This document shows positions 9,939-18,789 of a DNA stretch of 64,000 nucleotides, piece by piece. The notes beneath the pieces were generated by a model. It did no database searches. It was not told the origin of the DNA and was given only the letters and a program-made list of their open reading frames with translations. Within the stretch, counting starts at the first letter, position 1. The number at the start of each line of letters is the position of its first letter. The position numbers and the translations under genes were made by a program. Location: assembly GCF_025447595.1 (NCBI RefSeq), contig NZ_JAOEJU010000005.1, forward strand, positions 124,001 to 188,000, written 5' to 3'. Origin of the DNA: Pseudomonas koreensis (lineage in GTDB: Bacteria > Pseudomonadota > Gammaproteobacteria > Pseudomonadales > Pseudomonadaceae).

Positions 9939-10844
9939 GTGAGTAACCGAGGTGAGCAGTCGCTGCTCAAACAATCGACCATCCTGATGTTGGCCGTGTC
10001 GATCGCCGGGATCGTCACCGGTTTTGTTTCGGGTTCCCAGTCCATCCTGTTCGATGGCTTTTTTTCGTTGATTGCCACGTTCATCAAAGTTCTGATGCTG
10101 ATCACCGCGAAGCTGATCGCCAAGCAAAGCAACCAGCGCTTCCAGTTCGGCTTCTGGCATCTGGAGCCGATGGTGCTGCTGATCGAGGGCAGTTTCCTGC
10201 TGCTGATCGCCATCTACGCGTTTCTCAACGGCGTGTTCGGCATCGTCAACGGCGGTCGTGAGATCGAACTGGGGCTGGTGATCATCTACGCGGCGGTGTT
10301 TACCGTTGTCGAGTTCGCCTACTTCTTCTACGTGCGCCACCGTAATCGCAAGCTCAAGTCGAGCCTGATCCAGTTCGACAACATCAGCTGGCTGGTGGAC
10401 GCGATGCTGTCGGTGGGCCTGTTGATCAGTTTCCTCGCGGCGCTGCTGCTCAAGTCCCAGGGCTATGGCGAATGGGCGAAGTTCGTCGACCCGCTGATTC
10501 TCATCGTGCTGGCCCTGACCATGCTGCCGCCGGCTTTCAAGATCCTTGGCCCGGCGCTACGGGACGTGCTCGGCATCGCGCCGGACACGTTGGACGATCA
10601 AGTGCGCCAGGTGATGGATGCGGCCAAGGTCGAGCATGGTTTCGACGACTACGTGTCCTACGTGCAGAAGCACGGACGGGCGCGATTCATCGAAATTCAT
10701 GTGGTGTTGCCGGCGGATTACCGGCTGCAGAGCGTTGGTCAGCTGGATGTGCTGCGTGAGGAGATTTCCGCGAAGCTCGGGAAACCGGACGCGGCGCGCT
10801 GGCTGACCATCAGCTTTACGGGCGACAAAAAGTGGATCGCCTAG
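9939..10844 (+). CDS. Cation diffusion facilitator family transporter
   Basis: 301 residues. GTG start at 9939 with GAGGAG just upstream. About six hydrophobic segments are visible. Metal-site candidates sit in SILFDGFFSL (TM2) and DNISWLVDAML (TM5), and FGFWHLEPM follows TM2 as in CDF proteins. The C-terminal ~90 residues form the cytoplasmic ferredoxin-like domain. The second half of each metal motif departs from the HxxxD seen in zinc CDFs (FDGFF, VDAML), so the transported cation is uncertain; this is a YdfM/CzcD-superfamily outlier. Confidence 0.75.
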   Translation: MSNRGEQSLLKQSTILMLAVSIAGIVTGFVSGSQSILFDGFFSLIATFIKVLMLITAKLIAKQSNQRFQFGFWHLEPMVLLIEGSFLLLIAIYAFLNGVFGIVNGGREIELGLVIIYAAVFTVVEFAYFFYVRHRNRKLKSSLIQFDNISWLVDAMLSVGLLISFLAALLLKSQGYGEWAKFVDPLILIVLALTMLPPAFKILGPALRDVLGIAPDTLDDQVRQVMDAAKVEHGFDDYVSYVQKHGRARFIEIHVVLPADYRLQSVGQLDVLREEISAKLGKPDAARWLTISFTGDKKWIA

Positions 10845-10860
10845 CGACCGCGTAACGGCC

Positions 10861-10950
10861 TTCGCGAGCAGGCTCGCTCCCACGCTGGAATTGCGCCGAA
10901 CAGACTATTTGTGAGCCGCCAATGACCTGTGGGAGCCAGCCTGCTGGCGA
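10861..10950. repeat. REPIN after the CDF gene
   Basis: Inverted REP units at 10861-10884 (GAGCAGGCTCGCTC) and 10928-10950 (GAGCCAGCCTGCTGGC) separate two convergent genes. Confidence 0.8.
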
Positions 10951-10964
10951 TTGCGGAGGGTCAG

Positions 10965-12092
10965 TTAGCGTAGATATTCAGTCAGACCGGCATAGCAGGT
11001 CGCCAAGTGATACGGCGTGGTCGACGGCATGTCCTTGCGGCTGACCTCGCCCTGATCGTCGCGGCACTCGTGCCAGCCGCCGGCATGCAGGAAGCGCTGT
11101 TGCAGCGCCTGCAACTGACGCAACACCGCGCTTTCGCTGCCCGGACGCAACGTCAGGGCGCGCAGGTATTCGGCCTGGGCCCAGATGCGCTGGGTTGAAT
11201 CCTTCCCGTGTCCTTGCGGATCAAGCATGGCCAGCACCGCACCGGTGTCGGCCTCGACGCCCTGCTGTTCGGTGAAGGCAAACGCACGATCCAGTGCCGC
11301 GTGCAGCTTCGACCCGCGCAACAGCGGCGAGGATTCGAGCAGGAAATACCACTCAAATTGATGCCCCGGCTCAAACCAGTTATCCACAGCCCCCAGCGGT
11401 TTTTCCATCAACACGCCCTGCTGCGGTTCGATGAAGCGCTTGTGCATGGCTGTGCATAACTCGCTCAGCGCCTGCCGGGTCTGGGGATCTTCGCGCACGG
11501 CCAACGTGGCCAGGAAGGCTTCGGCCAGGTGCATCAGCGGGTTTTGCAGCGGGCCGGTTTCCAGCGTGATCCAGTCGCGTTCGAGGCAGGCTTCGTAGAG
11601 GCCGTCGCCCGTTGCGAATCGCCGACCGATGACTTCCAGTGCAGCGTTCAGGGTCGATTCGACCAAGGGTTCGCGAGACTTTTCCCAGTAATGCGCACAG
11701 GCGAACAGGATAAAGGCGTGGGTATAGAGGTCCTTGCGCTGATCCAGCGGTTTGCCCTGCGGATCGATGCTGTAGAACCAGCCGCCGTGCTCGGCATCGT
11801 GGAAGTGCCGTTGCAGGGAACGGAACAGCGCGGCCGCGCGGGCTTCGGCATTATCCACAACCCCGATCAGGCTGGAAAACAGGTACAGCTGCCGTGCGCA
11901 GGCCATGGCCCGGTAGCGCTGCGGTGGCAGCGGCTGATGCGCGGCGTCCAGCGCCTCGTAAGGCAACGCCATGTCGGCGTTCCAGCCCGGTCCTTGCCAG
12001 AGGGGCACGATCACGTTCAGAAAGTGCTGTTGCACTTCACCGAACAGGGTGGTCAATTCAGGCAGGGAGGTGGAGCGGGAAGCGTGGGGCAT
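10965..12092 (-). CDS. AGE-family (N-acylglucosamine 2-epimerase/mannose isomerase-like) protein
   Basis: 375 residues, an (alpha/alpha)6-barrel enzyme family. Recognisable segments are RYRAMACARQLYLFS near residue 60, KDLYTHAFILFACAHYW, PGHQFEWYFLLE, and the C-terminal MPSTTPYHLATCY, which carry the His/Glu residues of the active site in YihS/mannose isomerase and N-acylglucosamine 2-epimerase. Such enzymes interconvert aldoses and ketoses (mannose/fructose) or epimerise N-acetylglucosamine. The KDMPSTTPYH ending resembles the isomerase branch more. It is monocistronic between two REPINs, so context gives no substrate. Confidence 0.75.
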   Translation of the reverse strand: MPHASRSTSLPELTTLFGEVQQHFLNVIVPLWQGPGWNADMALPYEALDAAHQPLPPQRYRAMACARQLYLFSSLIGVVDNAEARAAALFRSLQRHFHDAEHGGWFYSIDPQGKPLDQRKDLYTHAFILFACAHYWEKSREPLVESTLNAALEVIGRRFATGDGLYEACLERDWITLETGPLQNPLMHLAEAFLATLAVREDPQTRQALSELCTAMHKRFIEPQQGVLMEKPLGAVDNWFEPGHQFEWYFLLESSPLLRGSKLHAALDRAFAFTEQQGVEADTGAVLAMLDPQGHGKDSTQRIWAQAEYLRALTLRPGSESAVLRQLQALQQRFLHAGGWHECRDDQGEVSRKDMPSTTPYHLATCYAGLTEYLR

Positions 12093-12177
12093 GGGCGGAC
12101 GTCGTCACGGCAGGGGCGATTGCGCGACATGGTAGCAGAGAGACCGGCCTTAGAGACGCGGTGTCTGTCAGGCTGCT

Positions 12178-12249
12178 ATCGCCAGCAGGCTAGCTCCCAC
12201 AATGGATTTGCAGCGTACACAATCCTGTGGGAGCCAGCCTGCTGGCGAT
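12178..12249. repeat. REPIN between ureJ and the AGE-family gene
   Basis: Inverted REP units (CCAGCAGGCTAGCTC at the left, GAGCCAGCCTGCTGGC at the right) lie at 12178-12201 and 12226-12249. Confidence 0.8.
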
Positions 12250-12272
12250 GAGGCCGGATCAGGCGATAAAAA

Positions 12273-12845
12273 TCAGCCAGCCAGCAACCACGCGCCCGTC
12301 ACCGCCGAAGCAGCTCCGGCCAGCCGAACCAGCGGCGCGGCAGCCTGAGGCAGAAAACGCACGACGGCATAACCCGCCGCATGCAGGGCCGCCGTCGCGA
12401 GCACGAACCCTGCGGCATACGCCCACGGGCTCGACATGTCCGGCAACTCCAGGCCATGGGCCACGCCATGGAACAGCGCAAACAGCGCCGTCGCCGCCAC
12501 CGCCATCACCAGCGGTGGACGCACGGCGAGCGCCACGGCCAGGCCCAGCGCCAGCACCGACGCGGCAATCCCGCTTTCCAGCGCCGGCAGCTCCAGCCCT
12601 TCGAAACCGAGCAGGCCGCCGATCAGCATGGTGCCGACGAAGGTGCACGGCAGCGCCCAGCGTGCGGCGCCTTGCTGCTGCGCGGCCCACAGACCGACGG
12701 CCACCATCGCCAGCAAATGGTCGAGACCGCCGATCGGGTGGCTGATGCCGGCCACCAGGCCAGAGTCGCCGTGGCCGGGGTGGGCGAAGGCCAGGGCTGG
12801 AGTCAGCAGCAGCGCGACGGCGCCGAGAATGCGTTTGAGTGTCAT
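12273..12845 (-). CDS. ureJ: HupE/UreJ family nickel-type membrane protein
   Basis: 190 residues. A signal peptide (cleavage near AFA) is followed by the metal-binding N-terminus HPGHGDSGLVAGISHPIGGLDH, typical of HupE/UreJ; FALFHGVAHGLELP carries the second His cluster. About six membrane segments are seen. The family mediates Ni2+ (or Co2+) entry or supply for urease and hydrogenase. It is the last gene of ureE-ureF-ureG-ureJ, 27 bp after ureG, which supports the urease role. Confidence 0.88.
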   Translation of the reverse strand: MTLKRILGAVALLLTPALAFAHPGHGDSGLVAGISHPIGGLDHLLAMVAVGLWAAQQQGAARWALPCTFVGTMLIGGLLGFEGLELPALESGIAASVLALGLAVALAVRPPLVMAVAATALFALFHGVAHGLELPDMSSPWAYAAGFVLATAALHAAGYAVVRFLPQAAAPLVRLAGAASAVTGAWLLAG

Positions 12846-12872
12846 GGATAAGCTTCCTTGTTGATCAGTGAA

Positions 12873-13487
12873 TCAGGCTGCGGTCAGCAGGCCCTGGCGT
12901 TCGATGAAGGCAATGATTTCTTCTAGGCCCTGACCGGTTTTCTGGTTGCTGAACACGAACGGCTTGCCGTTGCGCATGCGTTGGGTGTCGCTGTTCATCA
13001 TCTCCAGCGAGGCGCCGACCAGCGGCGCGAGGTCGATCTTGTTGATCACCAGCAGGTCGGATTTGCAAATGCCGGGCCCGCCCTTGCGGGGCAGCTTGTC
13101 GCCGGCCGACACGTCGATCACGTAGATGGTCAGGTCGGACAGCTCCGGGCTGAAGGTCGCGGACAGGTTGTCGCCACCGGACTCCACCAGAATCAGGTCC
13201 AGCCCCGGAAAGCGCCGGTTCAGCTGATCCACCGCTTCTAGGTTGATCGAGGCGTCTTCGCGGATCGCGGTGTGCGGGCAGCCGCCGGTTTCCACGCCGA
13301 TGATGCGTTCCGGCGCCAGGGCTTCGTTGCGCACCAGAAAGTCGGCGTCTTCGCGGGTGTAGATGTCGTTGGTCACCACCGCCAGGTTGTAGCGTTCGCG
13401 CAGGGCCAGGCACAGGGCCAGGGTCAACGCGGTTTTGCCGGAACCGACCGGGCCGCCGATGCCGACGCGCAGGGGTTGTGTGTTCAT
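12873..13487 (-). CDS. ureG: Urease accessory GTPase UreG
   Basis: 204 residues. Start at MNTQPLRVG; the longer frame to 13544 runs into the upstream gene. The P-loop is GPVGSGKT (residues 12-19), the metal-binding invariant C70-P71-H72 lies in [13 protein letters not shown], and NKID is the guanine-specificity motif. GTP hydrolysis by UreG drives nickel delivery to apo-urease in complex with UreD and UreF. Starts 22 bp after ureF. All key residues are present. Confidence 0.95.
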   Translation of the reverse strand: MNTQPLRVGIGGPVGSGKTALTLALCLALRERYNLAVVTNDIYTREDADFLVRNEALAPERIIGVETGGCPHTAIREDASINLEAVDQLNRRFPGLDLILVESGGDNLSATFSPELSDLTIYVIDVSAGDKLPRKGGPGICKSDLLVINKIDLAPLVGASLEMMNSDTQRMRNGKPFVFSNQKTGQGLEEIIAFIERQGLLTAA

Positions 13488-13509
13488 GTGATTCTCCAGA
13501 TAAAAGGCC

Positions 13510-14184
13510 CTAGGAACGGAACAGGCGGCTGTACTGGCGCTCATGGGCCATGCACGCCAGGGACAGACCGAACGCGGCGCTGCCGAGGTGTTCGGGATTG
13601 ATTCGGGTGGCGTCCTGCTGAGCCTGTTGCAGCAGTGGTAACAGTTCGCTGGTCAGGCGCTGGGCGGCTTGCTGGCCCAGCGGCAGGGTTTTCATCAACA
13701 CCGCGAGCTGATTTTCCAGCCAGCTCCACAGCCACGCGGCGAGGGCGTCCTGCGGGCTGATCTGCCAGGCGCGCGCGGCCAGTGCCCAGCACAGGGCCAG
13801 GTGCGGTTCAGCGCAGTGTTCGAGAAAGGCCCGCGCGGGCTGATCGAGTTCGGGCAGGCCGTTGAGCAATTGCTGCAGCGAGTAGCCCATCTGCCGGCTC
13901 TCCAGGTGCAGCTCGCGGGTTTCGCGGCTGGCGCGATGGCTTTCGCAGAGCTTGCGCAATTCTTCCCAGTGTTCGTCCGCGGCGGCCTGGCAATGGGCGA
14001 GCAGCATGGGCGCCTCGAACCGCGCGAGGTTGAGCAGCAATTGATCGCTGATCCAGCGACGGGCGCTGTTCGGGCTGTCGACGCGGCCGTTATCCACAGC
14101 CATTTCCAGGCCCTGGGAATAGCTGTAGCCGCCAATCGGCAATTGCGGACTGGCCAGGCGCAGCAGCGCCCAGGCCGGGTTCAC
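13510..14184 (-). CDS. ureF: Urease accessory protein UreF
   Basis: 224 residues, all-alpha accessory protein that bridges UreD-bound urease and UreG. The conserved N-terminal [21 protein letters not shown] and the terminal [17 protein letters not shown] (needed for interaction with UreD/UreG in the family) are both present. The start overlaps the ureE stop by 4 nt. Confidence 0.93.
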   Translation of the reverse strand: MNPAWALLRLASPQLPIGGYSYSQGLEMAVDNGRVDSPNSARRWISDQLLLNLARFEAPMLLAHCQAAADEHWEELRKLCESHRASRETRELHLESRQMGYSLQQLLNGLPELDQPARAFLEHCAEPHLALCWALAARAWQISPQDALAAWLWSWLENQLAVLMKTLPLGQQAAQRLTSELLPLLQQAQQDATRINPEHLGSAAFGLSLACMAHERQYSRLFRS

Positions 14185-14681
14185 AAACGGACGCCGAACT
14201 GATGGAGTTTCGGCGCATAGTTGAAGTCCTCGTCACCGTGTCGCGAATGATGATGGCCGCCACCGTAGGCACCGTGTTCCGGCTGGAATGGCGCTTCGAT
14301 CGATTCGACCTGCGCGCCCAGCTGTTCAAGCATCGCCTTGAGCACGTAGTCGTCGAGCAGCCGCAGCCAGCCGTCACCGACTTGCAGCGCGACGTGGCGA
14401 TTGCCCAGGTGATAGGCCGCGCGGGTCAGTTCAAAGGCATTGGCGCAGGTGACGTGCAGCAGTTGTTCGGGGCGGGCGCAGACCCGGACGATCCGGCCAT
14501 CTTCGGCTTGCAGGCATTCGCCGTCATACAGCGGCGGTTGACCGCGCTCCAGAAACAGTCCGACGTCCTCGCCTTCGGCACTGAAACAGCGCAGGCGGCT
14601 TTTGCTCCTGGCTTCGAAGGTCAGGTGCAACTCGGCGGCCCAGACGGGTTGGGGGTCGATTCTGCGGTGAATCACCAGCAT
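14181..14681 (-). CDS. ureE: Urease nickel metallochaperone UreE
   Basis: 166 residues, starting at MLVIHRRID (an upstream in-frame Met at 14705 is less likely). The N-terminal peptide-binding domain is followed by the nickel-binding domain with FELTRAAYHLGNRHVALQVG and DDYVLKAMLEQLG. The C-terminal tail is His-rich (YGGGHHHSRHGDED), giving extra nickel capacity. It is the first gene of the ureEFGJ unit. The structural genes lie ~23 kb away at 37-41 kb. Confidence 0.93.
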   Translation of the reverse strand: MLVIHRRIDPQPVWAAELHLTFEARSKSRLRCFSAEGEDVGLFLERGQPPLYDGECLQAEDGRIVRVCARPEQLLHVTCANAFELTRAAYHLGNRHVALQVGDGWLRLLDDYVLKAMLEQLGAQVESIEAPFQPEHGAYGGGHHHSRHGDEDFNYAPKLHQFGVRL

Positions 14682-14847
14682 CGGAAAGCTTCCAGCAGTG
14701 GACAATGCTCAGGCTAGAGCAAGGGGCTTGCCAATCGGACGAAGCGTAGGAAAACCCTGTCGGAGACTAGTGGATGTTTCAAGATGTTGCAGGATTGTGG
14801 GGTGTTTTGGTGCATGAAGTTTTTTACATGCACCAAACAAGAGCCGG

Positions 14848-14935
14848 TGTGGGAGCGAGCTTGCTCGCGATGGCGTCCGCCCAGTCATATAGAGTTGACT
14901 GACACACCGCTATCGCGAGCAAGCTCGCTCCCACA
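14848..14935. repeat. REPIN between ureE and desT
   Basis: Inverted REP units lie at 14848-14870 and 14911-14935, downstream of desT and upstream of ureE. Confidence 0.85.
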
Positions 14936-14957
14936 GGGTATTAGGGCTGGAGAGGAA

Positions 14958-15590
14958 TTATTCGGTACTACCAAGCCCTTGCCAGTGCTTCAAACCGATA
15001 AAGATGAAGCGCAACTGCTGGGTGATCTTCGCCTGTGGCGTCAGATGCTCGGGCAGGGCTTCGGCGGGTGGGTCGATGATGTCCGGCAGGGTGGCGAACA
15101 CCGATTTGACGATCAGGTCGGCCATAACGCTCAGGCCCTCGCGATTGAGGTGCTGGAGCTTGGGCATCAACGCCAGATCCGCCGCCAGGTCGGAGCTGAT
15201 GTCTTCACGCAAACGGCCAATGGCCTGACGCACCGGCAACGATCCGCCGTACTGCTCGCGGGCCAGAAACAGGAATTGCGAACGGTTGGCGCTGACCACG
15301 TCGAGGAAGATTCGCACCGACGCATCGATGATCCCGCCCATGACGAATTCGTTGTGGCGGACCAGGCGGATGGTTTCGCGGAAGGTCTGGCCGACTTCAC
15401 TGACCAGCACCAGGCCGAGTTCGTCCATGTCGGCGAAATGCCGGTAGAAACCGGTGGGCACGATGCCGGCGGTTTTCGTCACTTCACGCAGGCTCAGGCT
15501 GCCGAATCCTCGGCCGCTTTCCATCAAGTGGCGGGCAGCGTCCATCAGGGCGTTGCGGGTCTGTTGTTTCTGTTCGGCGCGGGGCAGCAT
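14958..15590 (-). CDS. desT: TetR-family regulator DesT (fatty-acid unsaturation sensor)
   Basis: 210 residues. The N-terminal helix-turn-helix region (SLREVTKTAGIVPTGFYRHFADMDEL) is followed by the ligand domain with ANRSQFLFLAREQYGGSLPVRQAI and DPPAEALPEHLTPQAKITQQLRFI. These agree closely with my recollection of P. aeruginosa DesT, which senses the saturated/unsaturated acyl-CoA ratio and represses the desCB desaturase operon and fabAB. The position next to ureE also matches PAO1 (PA4890/PA4891). No desaturase genes are adjacent here, so the targets must be elsewhere. Confidence 0.82.
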   Translation of the reverse strand: MLPRAEQKQQTRNALMDAARHLMESGRGFGSLSLREVTKTAGIVPTGFYRHFADMDELGLVLVSEVGQTFRETIRLVRHNEFVMGGIIDASVRIFLDVVSANRSQFLFLAREQYGGSLPVRQAIGRLREDISSDLAADLALMPKLQHLNREGLSVMADLIVKSVFATLPDIIDPPAEALPEHLTPQAKITQQLRFIFIGLKHWQGLGSTE

Positions 15591-15717
15591 CGCAAGGGTG
15601 TGTTCTTAAGCAAGACAAGCGCCGCACTCTAGCAAATCGGCTTTGTCGGCGTCGAACGGCAGCGGGGGAGATGGAGCAGGGAAATCGCGACTTCTTTATA
15701 CAGGCTGCTGAAAAGTC

Positions 15718-15748
15718 AAAAGCCCAATCCGGGGATTGGGCTTTTTTT
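15718..15748 (-). terminator. Rho-independent terminator of the tandem-repeat protein gene
   Basis: A 13-bp stem (AAAAGCCCAATCC at 15718-15730 with GGATTGGGCTTTT at 15733-15745) has A- and T-runs on both sides, so it can act on either strand. It lies 17 bp after the minus-strand stop at 15765. Confidence 0.85.
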
Positions 15749-15764
15749 CCAGGCCGCCATGGGC

Positions 15765-16229
15765 TTAGCTCAAAGCGCTGTTGCGTTCGATCACACGGTC
15801 ACCACCACCTTCGGCCAGGGTTTGACCTTGTGGGGTCTTGTCGTAGCCGTCAGCAGCCAGGGTTTGACCTTGTGGGGTACGGTCGCCGCCGTCAGAAGCC
15901 AAGGTTTGACCTTGTGGAGTGCGATCCGAGCCGTCTTGAACCAGACCTTTCTCTTCCAGACGATCACGGCCGCCTTCAGCTACGGTTTGACCTTGTGGGG
16001 TTTTGTCATAGCCATCTTGAACCAGACCTTTTTCTTCCAGACGGTTGCGACCGTTTTCAGCCAGGGTCTGACCTTGTGGAGTGCGGTCACCGCCATCAGC
16101 AGCAACGGTTTGGCTGAACACCGAGTGGCTGGTTTTGACTTGCGGAGTCGCTTGATCGGCAGCTGGCAGAGCGAAAGCGGTGCTGGCCAGCATCGAGAGG
16201 GTAAGGCTAAGCAGAAGTTGGCGTTTCAT
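15765..16229 (-). CDS. Small exported tandem-repeat protein, function unknown
   Basis: 154 residues. Start chosen at MKRQLLLS with AAGGAG 9 nt upstream. A clear Sec signal peptide ends near AFALPA. The mature part is almost entirely repeats: five copies of DGxD(R/K)TPQGQT(L/V)A alternate with two copies of GRxRLEEKGLVQ, ending in EGGGDRVIERNSALS. No cysteine is visible in the mature part and it has no catalytic-looking motif. The low-complexity acidic/Gln/Gly character suggests a periplasmic or secreted, possibly disordered, protein. It has its own terminator and an AT-rich upstream region, so it is a single-gene unit. I do not recognise a characterised family. Confidence 0.75.
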   Translation of the reverse strand: MKRQLLLSLTLSMLASTAFALPAADQATPQVKTSHSVFSQTVAADGGDRTPQGQTLAENGRNRLEEKGLVQDGYDKTPQGQTVAEGGRDRLEEKGLVQDGSDRTPQGQTLASDGGDRTPQGQTLAADGYDKTPQGQTLAEGGGDRVIERNSALS

Positions 16230-16611
16230 GATGGGTTGCTCCTTGGGAGGGCGATAAAGTGGGTACGAAGCTAATGCTACTCTCGATAAGTCGATATAAA
16301 AGTTCATAAACACAATGGTAATAATCAACAGAATTGATTGTTCGCTTGGGAGGCTCTAGCTCGGGCGTTTCAGGCGGACGGTTTTGCACTGCGGTGGGTA
16401 TTTTCCACCCACTCGCGCCCCGCAAAAGTGCGGGTCCGGTAACGCCAACTCGACCGATCGGTCAGAATGGCGACCGTTTTTTCCCCTCGATGGGGCTTTG
16501 GATTAAACCTGCGGGCTGTTTGTCAGTCACAGATTTCATGAGGGCCATCACGGCCCGCCGTTTCAGCTGCGTCGTGCCAATGGATGCAGTCGTCTTCAGG
16601 AGCTTTGTGCA
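16230..16611. other. Divergent intergenic region upstream of the repeat protein and AsmA genes
   Basis: 382 bp without a gene. The left 100 bp is AT-rich and should carry the promoter of the minus-strand repeat-protein gene. A small hairpin (GTGGGT 16394-16399 with ACCCAC 16407-16412) and a perfect 12-bp palindrome GACCGATCGGTC (16452-16463) lie ahead of the AsmA gene; the latter could be an operator. Nothing else is recognised. Confidence 0.4.
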
Positions 16612-18687
16612 ATGACGCGCACGCGTAAAATCTTCGTCTGGACCTTCGCCACCCTCGTGCTGCTTCTGGCGGTGCTGGTGCTGATCATCGTGTTCTTCGA
16701 CTGGAACCGGATCAAACCGCCGCTCAACGCCAAAGTCTCGGAAGAATTGCATCGACCGTTCGCCATCAACGGCAACCTGTCGGTGGTCTGGCGGCGCGAA
16801 CTCGACGAGGGCGGCTGGCGCGTCTGGGTGCCATGGCCGCATGTGGTGGCCGAAGACCTGACGCTGGGCAATCCGGATTGGTCGAAGCAACCGCAGATGG
16901 TCACCCTCAAAAAGGTCGAGCTGCGCATCTCGCCGCTGGCCTTGCTGGCGCAACGGGTGACGATTCCACGGATCGACCTGACCGAACCCAACGCGCAATT
17001 GCAGCGCCTGGCCGACGGCCGCGCCAACTGGACGTTCAAGTTCGACCCCAAGGATCCGAATGCCGAACCTTCGAACTGGGTGGTGGACATCGGTGCCATC
17101 AGTTTCGACAAGGGCCACGTCACCCTGGATGACCAGACCCTCAAGACCAATCTCGACCTGCTGATCGATCCGCTGGGCAAGCCGATTCCGTTCAGCGACA
17201 TCGTCGGTGACAAAGCCGCGAAAACTGCGCAGGACAAGGGCGGCGCTCCGCAGGATTATGCCTTTGGCCTGAAAGTCACCGGCCAGTACCACGGCCAGAA
17301 ACTCGCCGGCCAGGGCAAGATCGGCGGCTTGCTGGCCCTGCAGGACGCGAGCAAACCGTTCCCGTTGCAGGCCCAGGCGAAGATCGGCGACACCAGCATC
17401 GAACTCGCTGGCACCCTCACCGATCCGCTGAATCTCGGCGCCCTCGATCTGCGCCTGAAACTGGCGGGCGCCAGCCTCGGCAATCTGTATCCGTTGACCG
17501 GCGTGACCCTGCCGGACACCCCGCCTTATGCCACCGACGGCCATTTGATCGCCAAGCTGCATGAGCCGGGCGGCGCGCAGTTCCGCTATGAACAGTTCAA
17601 CGGCAAGATCGGCAGCAGCGACATCCATGGTGATCTGGCTTACGTCGCCAGTCAGCCACGGCCCAAGCTGAGTGGCGCGCTGCTGTCCAATCAACTGCTT
17701 TTTGCCGACCTCGCGCCGCTGATCGGTGCTGACTCCAACGCCAAGCAGAAGGCCCGTGGCGGCGAGAGCAAGCAGCCGGCGGACAAGGTGCTGCCGGTTG
17801 AAGAGTTCAAGACCGAGCGCTGGCGCGACATGGATGCCGACGTCGAATTCACCGGCAAACGCATCGTCCACAGCGAAGAACTGCCGTTCACCGACCTCTA
17901 TACCCACCTCAAACTCAACGACGGCGAACTGAGTCTGGAGCCACTGCGTTTCGGCGTGGCCGGCGGCAACCTTGATGCGCAGATCCGCCTCAATGGCCGC
18001 ACTGAGCCGCTGGAAGGCCGGGCAAAATTGACCGCGCGCAAGTTCAAGCTCAAACAGCTCTTCCCGACCTTCGAACCGATGAAAACCAGTTTCGGCGAGC
18101 TTAACGGCGATGCCGATATCGCCGGTCGCGGCAACTCGGTGGCCAAACTGCTGGGTGGCGCCAACGGCAACCTGAAAATGCTGATCAACGACGGCGCGAT
18201 CAGTCGCGAGTTGATGGAGCTGGCAGGGCTCAATGTCGGCAACTATGTGGTCGGCAAAATCTTTGGCGACAAGGAAGTGAAGATCAACTGCGCGGCGGCG
18301 GACTTCGACATCAAGACCGGCCTGGCGAGCACGCGGCTGTTTGTGTTCGACACCGAGAACGCAATCATCTACATCGACGGCACGGCGAACATGGCCACCG
18401 AGCAACTGGATCTGACGGTGACGCCGGAATCCAAGGGCTGGCGTCTGATTTCCCTGCGTTCGCCGTTGTACGTGCGTGGCAAGTTCATCAAGCCGGATGC
18501 CGGGGTGAAAGCGGTGCCGTTGATTCTGCGCGGCGCGGGGATGGTGGCGTTGGGCGTGATCGCTGCGCCGGCGGCGGGACTGCTGGCGCTGGTGGCGCCG
18601 AGTGGTGGCGAGCCTAACCAGTGCGCGCCATTGCTGGAGCAGATGAAGGCGGGCAAGGCGCCGGTGACTGTCAAACCTACTAAATGA
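16612..18687 (+). CDS. AsmA family protein
   Basis: 691 residues. ATG at 16612 with AGGAG 9 nt upstream. One N-terminal membrane anchor (residues ~9-28, IFVWTFATLVLLLAVLVLII) is followed by a long periplasmic part with the AsmA N-terminal segment FDWNRIKPPLNAKVSEELHR and the C-terminal AsmA-like region (FGELNGDADIAGRGNSVAKLLGGANG, GLASTRLFVFDTENAIIYIDG). AsmA-like proteins of the bridge-like lipid-transfer superfamily are implicated in phospholipid transport and outer-membrane homeostasis. It is not the YhdP or TamB type, judging by length. Monocistronic. Confidence 0.88.
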   Translation: MTRTRKIFVWTFATLVLLLAVLVLIIVFFDWNRIKPPLNAKVSEELHRPFAINGNLSVVWRRELDEGGWRVWVPWPHVVAEDLTLGNPDWSKQPQMVTLKKVELRISPLALLAQRVTIPRIDLTEPNAQLQRLADGRANWTFKFDPKDPNAEPSNWVVDIGAISFDKGHVTLDDQTLKTNLDLLIDPLGKPIPFSDIVGDKAAKTAQDKGGAPQDYAFGLKVTGQYHGQKLAGQGKIGGLLALQDASKPFPLQAQAKIGDTSIELAGTLTDPLNLGALDLRLKLAGASLGNLYPLTGVTLPDTPPYATDGHLIAKLHEPGGAQFRYEQFNGKIGSSDIHGDLAYVASQPRPKLSGALLSNQLLFADLAPLIGADSNAKQKARGGESKQPADKVLPVEEFKTERWRDMDADVEFTGKRIVHSEELPFTDLYTHLKLNDGELSLEPLRFGVAGGNLDAQIRLNGRTEPLEGRAKLTARKFKLKQLFPTFEPMKTSFGELNGDADIAGRGNSVAKLLGGANGNLKMLINDGAISRELMELAGLNVGNYVVGKIFGDKEVKINCAAADFDIKTGLASTRLFVFDTENAIIYIDGTANMATEQLDLTVTPESKGWRLISLRSPLYVRGKFIKPDAGVKAVPLILRGAGMVALGVIAAPAAGLLALVAPSGGEPNQCAPLLEQMKAGKAPVTVKPTK

Positions 18688-18707
18688 TCGGTGATTGACA
18701 GGGCCTC

Positions 18708-18773
18708 TTCGCGAGCAGGCTCGCTCCCACATTTGGAATGCATTTCAAGTGTGGGAGCGAGCCTGCTCGCGAA
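18708..18773. repeat. REPIN between asmA-like and bacterioferritin-like genes
   Basis: Inverted REP units at 18708-18731 and 18750-18773 fill the gap between two convergent genes. They may also serve as a bidirectional terminator-like structure. Confidence 0.85.
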
Positions 18774-18789
18774 GAGATTTTCGCCAGAA

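Noticed and set aside
16334..16615. A 93-codon frame just ahead of the AsmA gene
   Set aside because: No ribosome site or signal, runs through palindromes, and overlaps the AsmA start; unlikely to be translated.
16462..18732. A 756-codon minus-strand frame opposite the AsmA gene
   Set aside because: Antisense shadow of a gene with signal anchor, family motifs and ribosome site; composition is Arg/Gln/His-rich and REPIN sequence forms its start.
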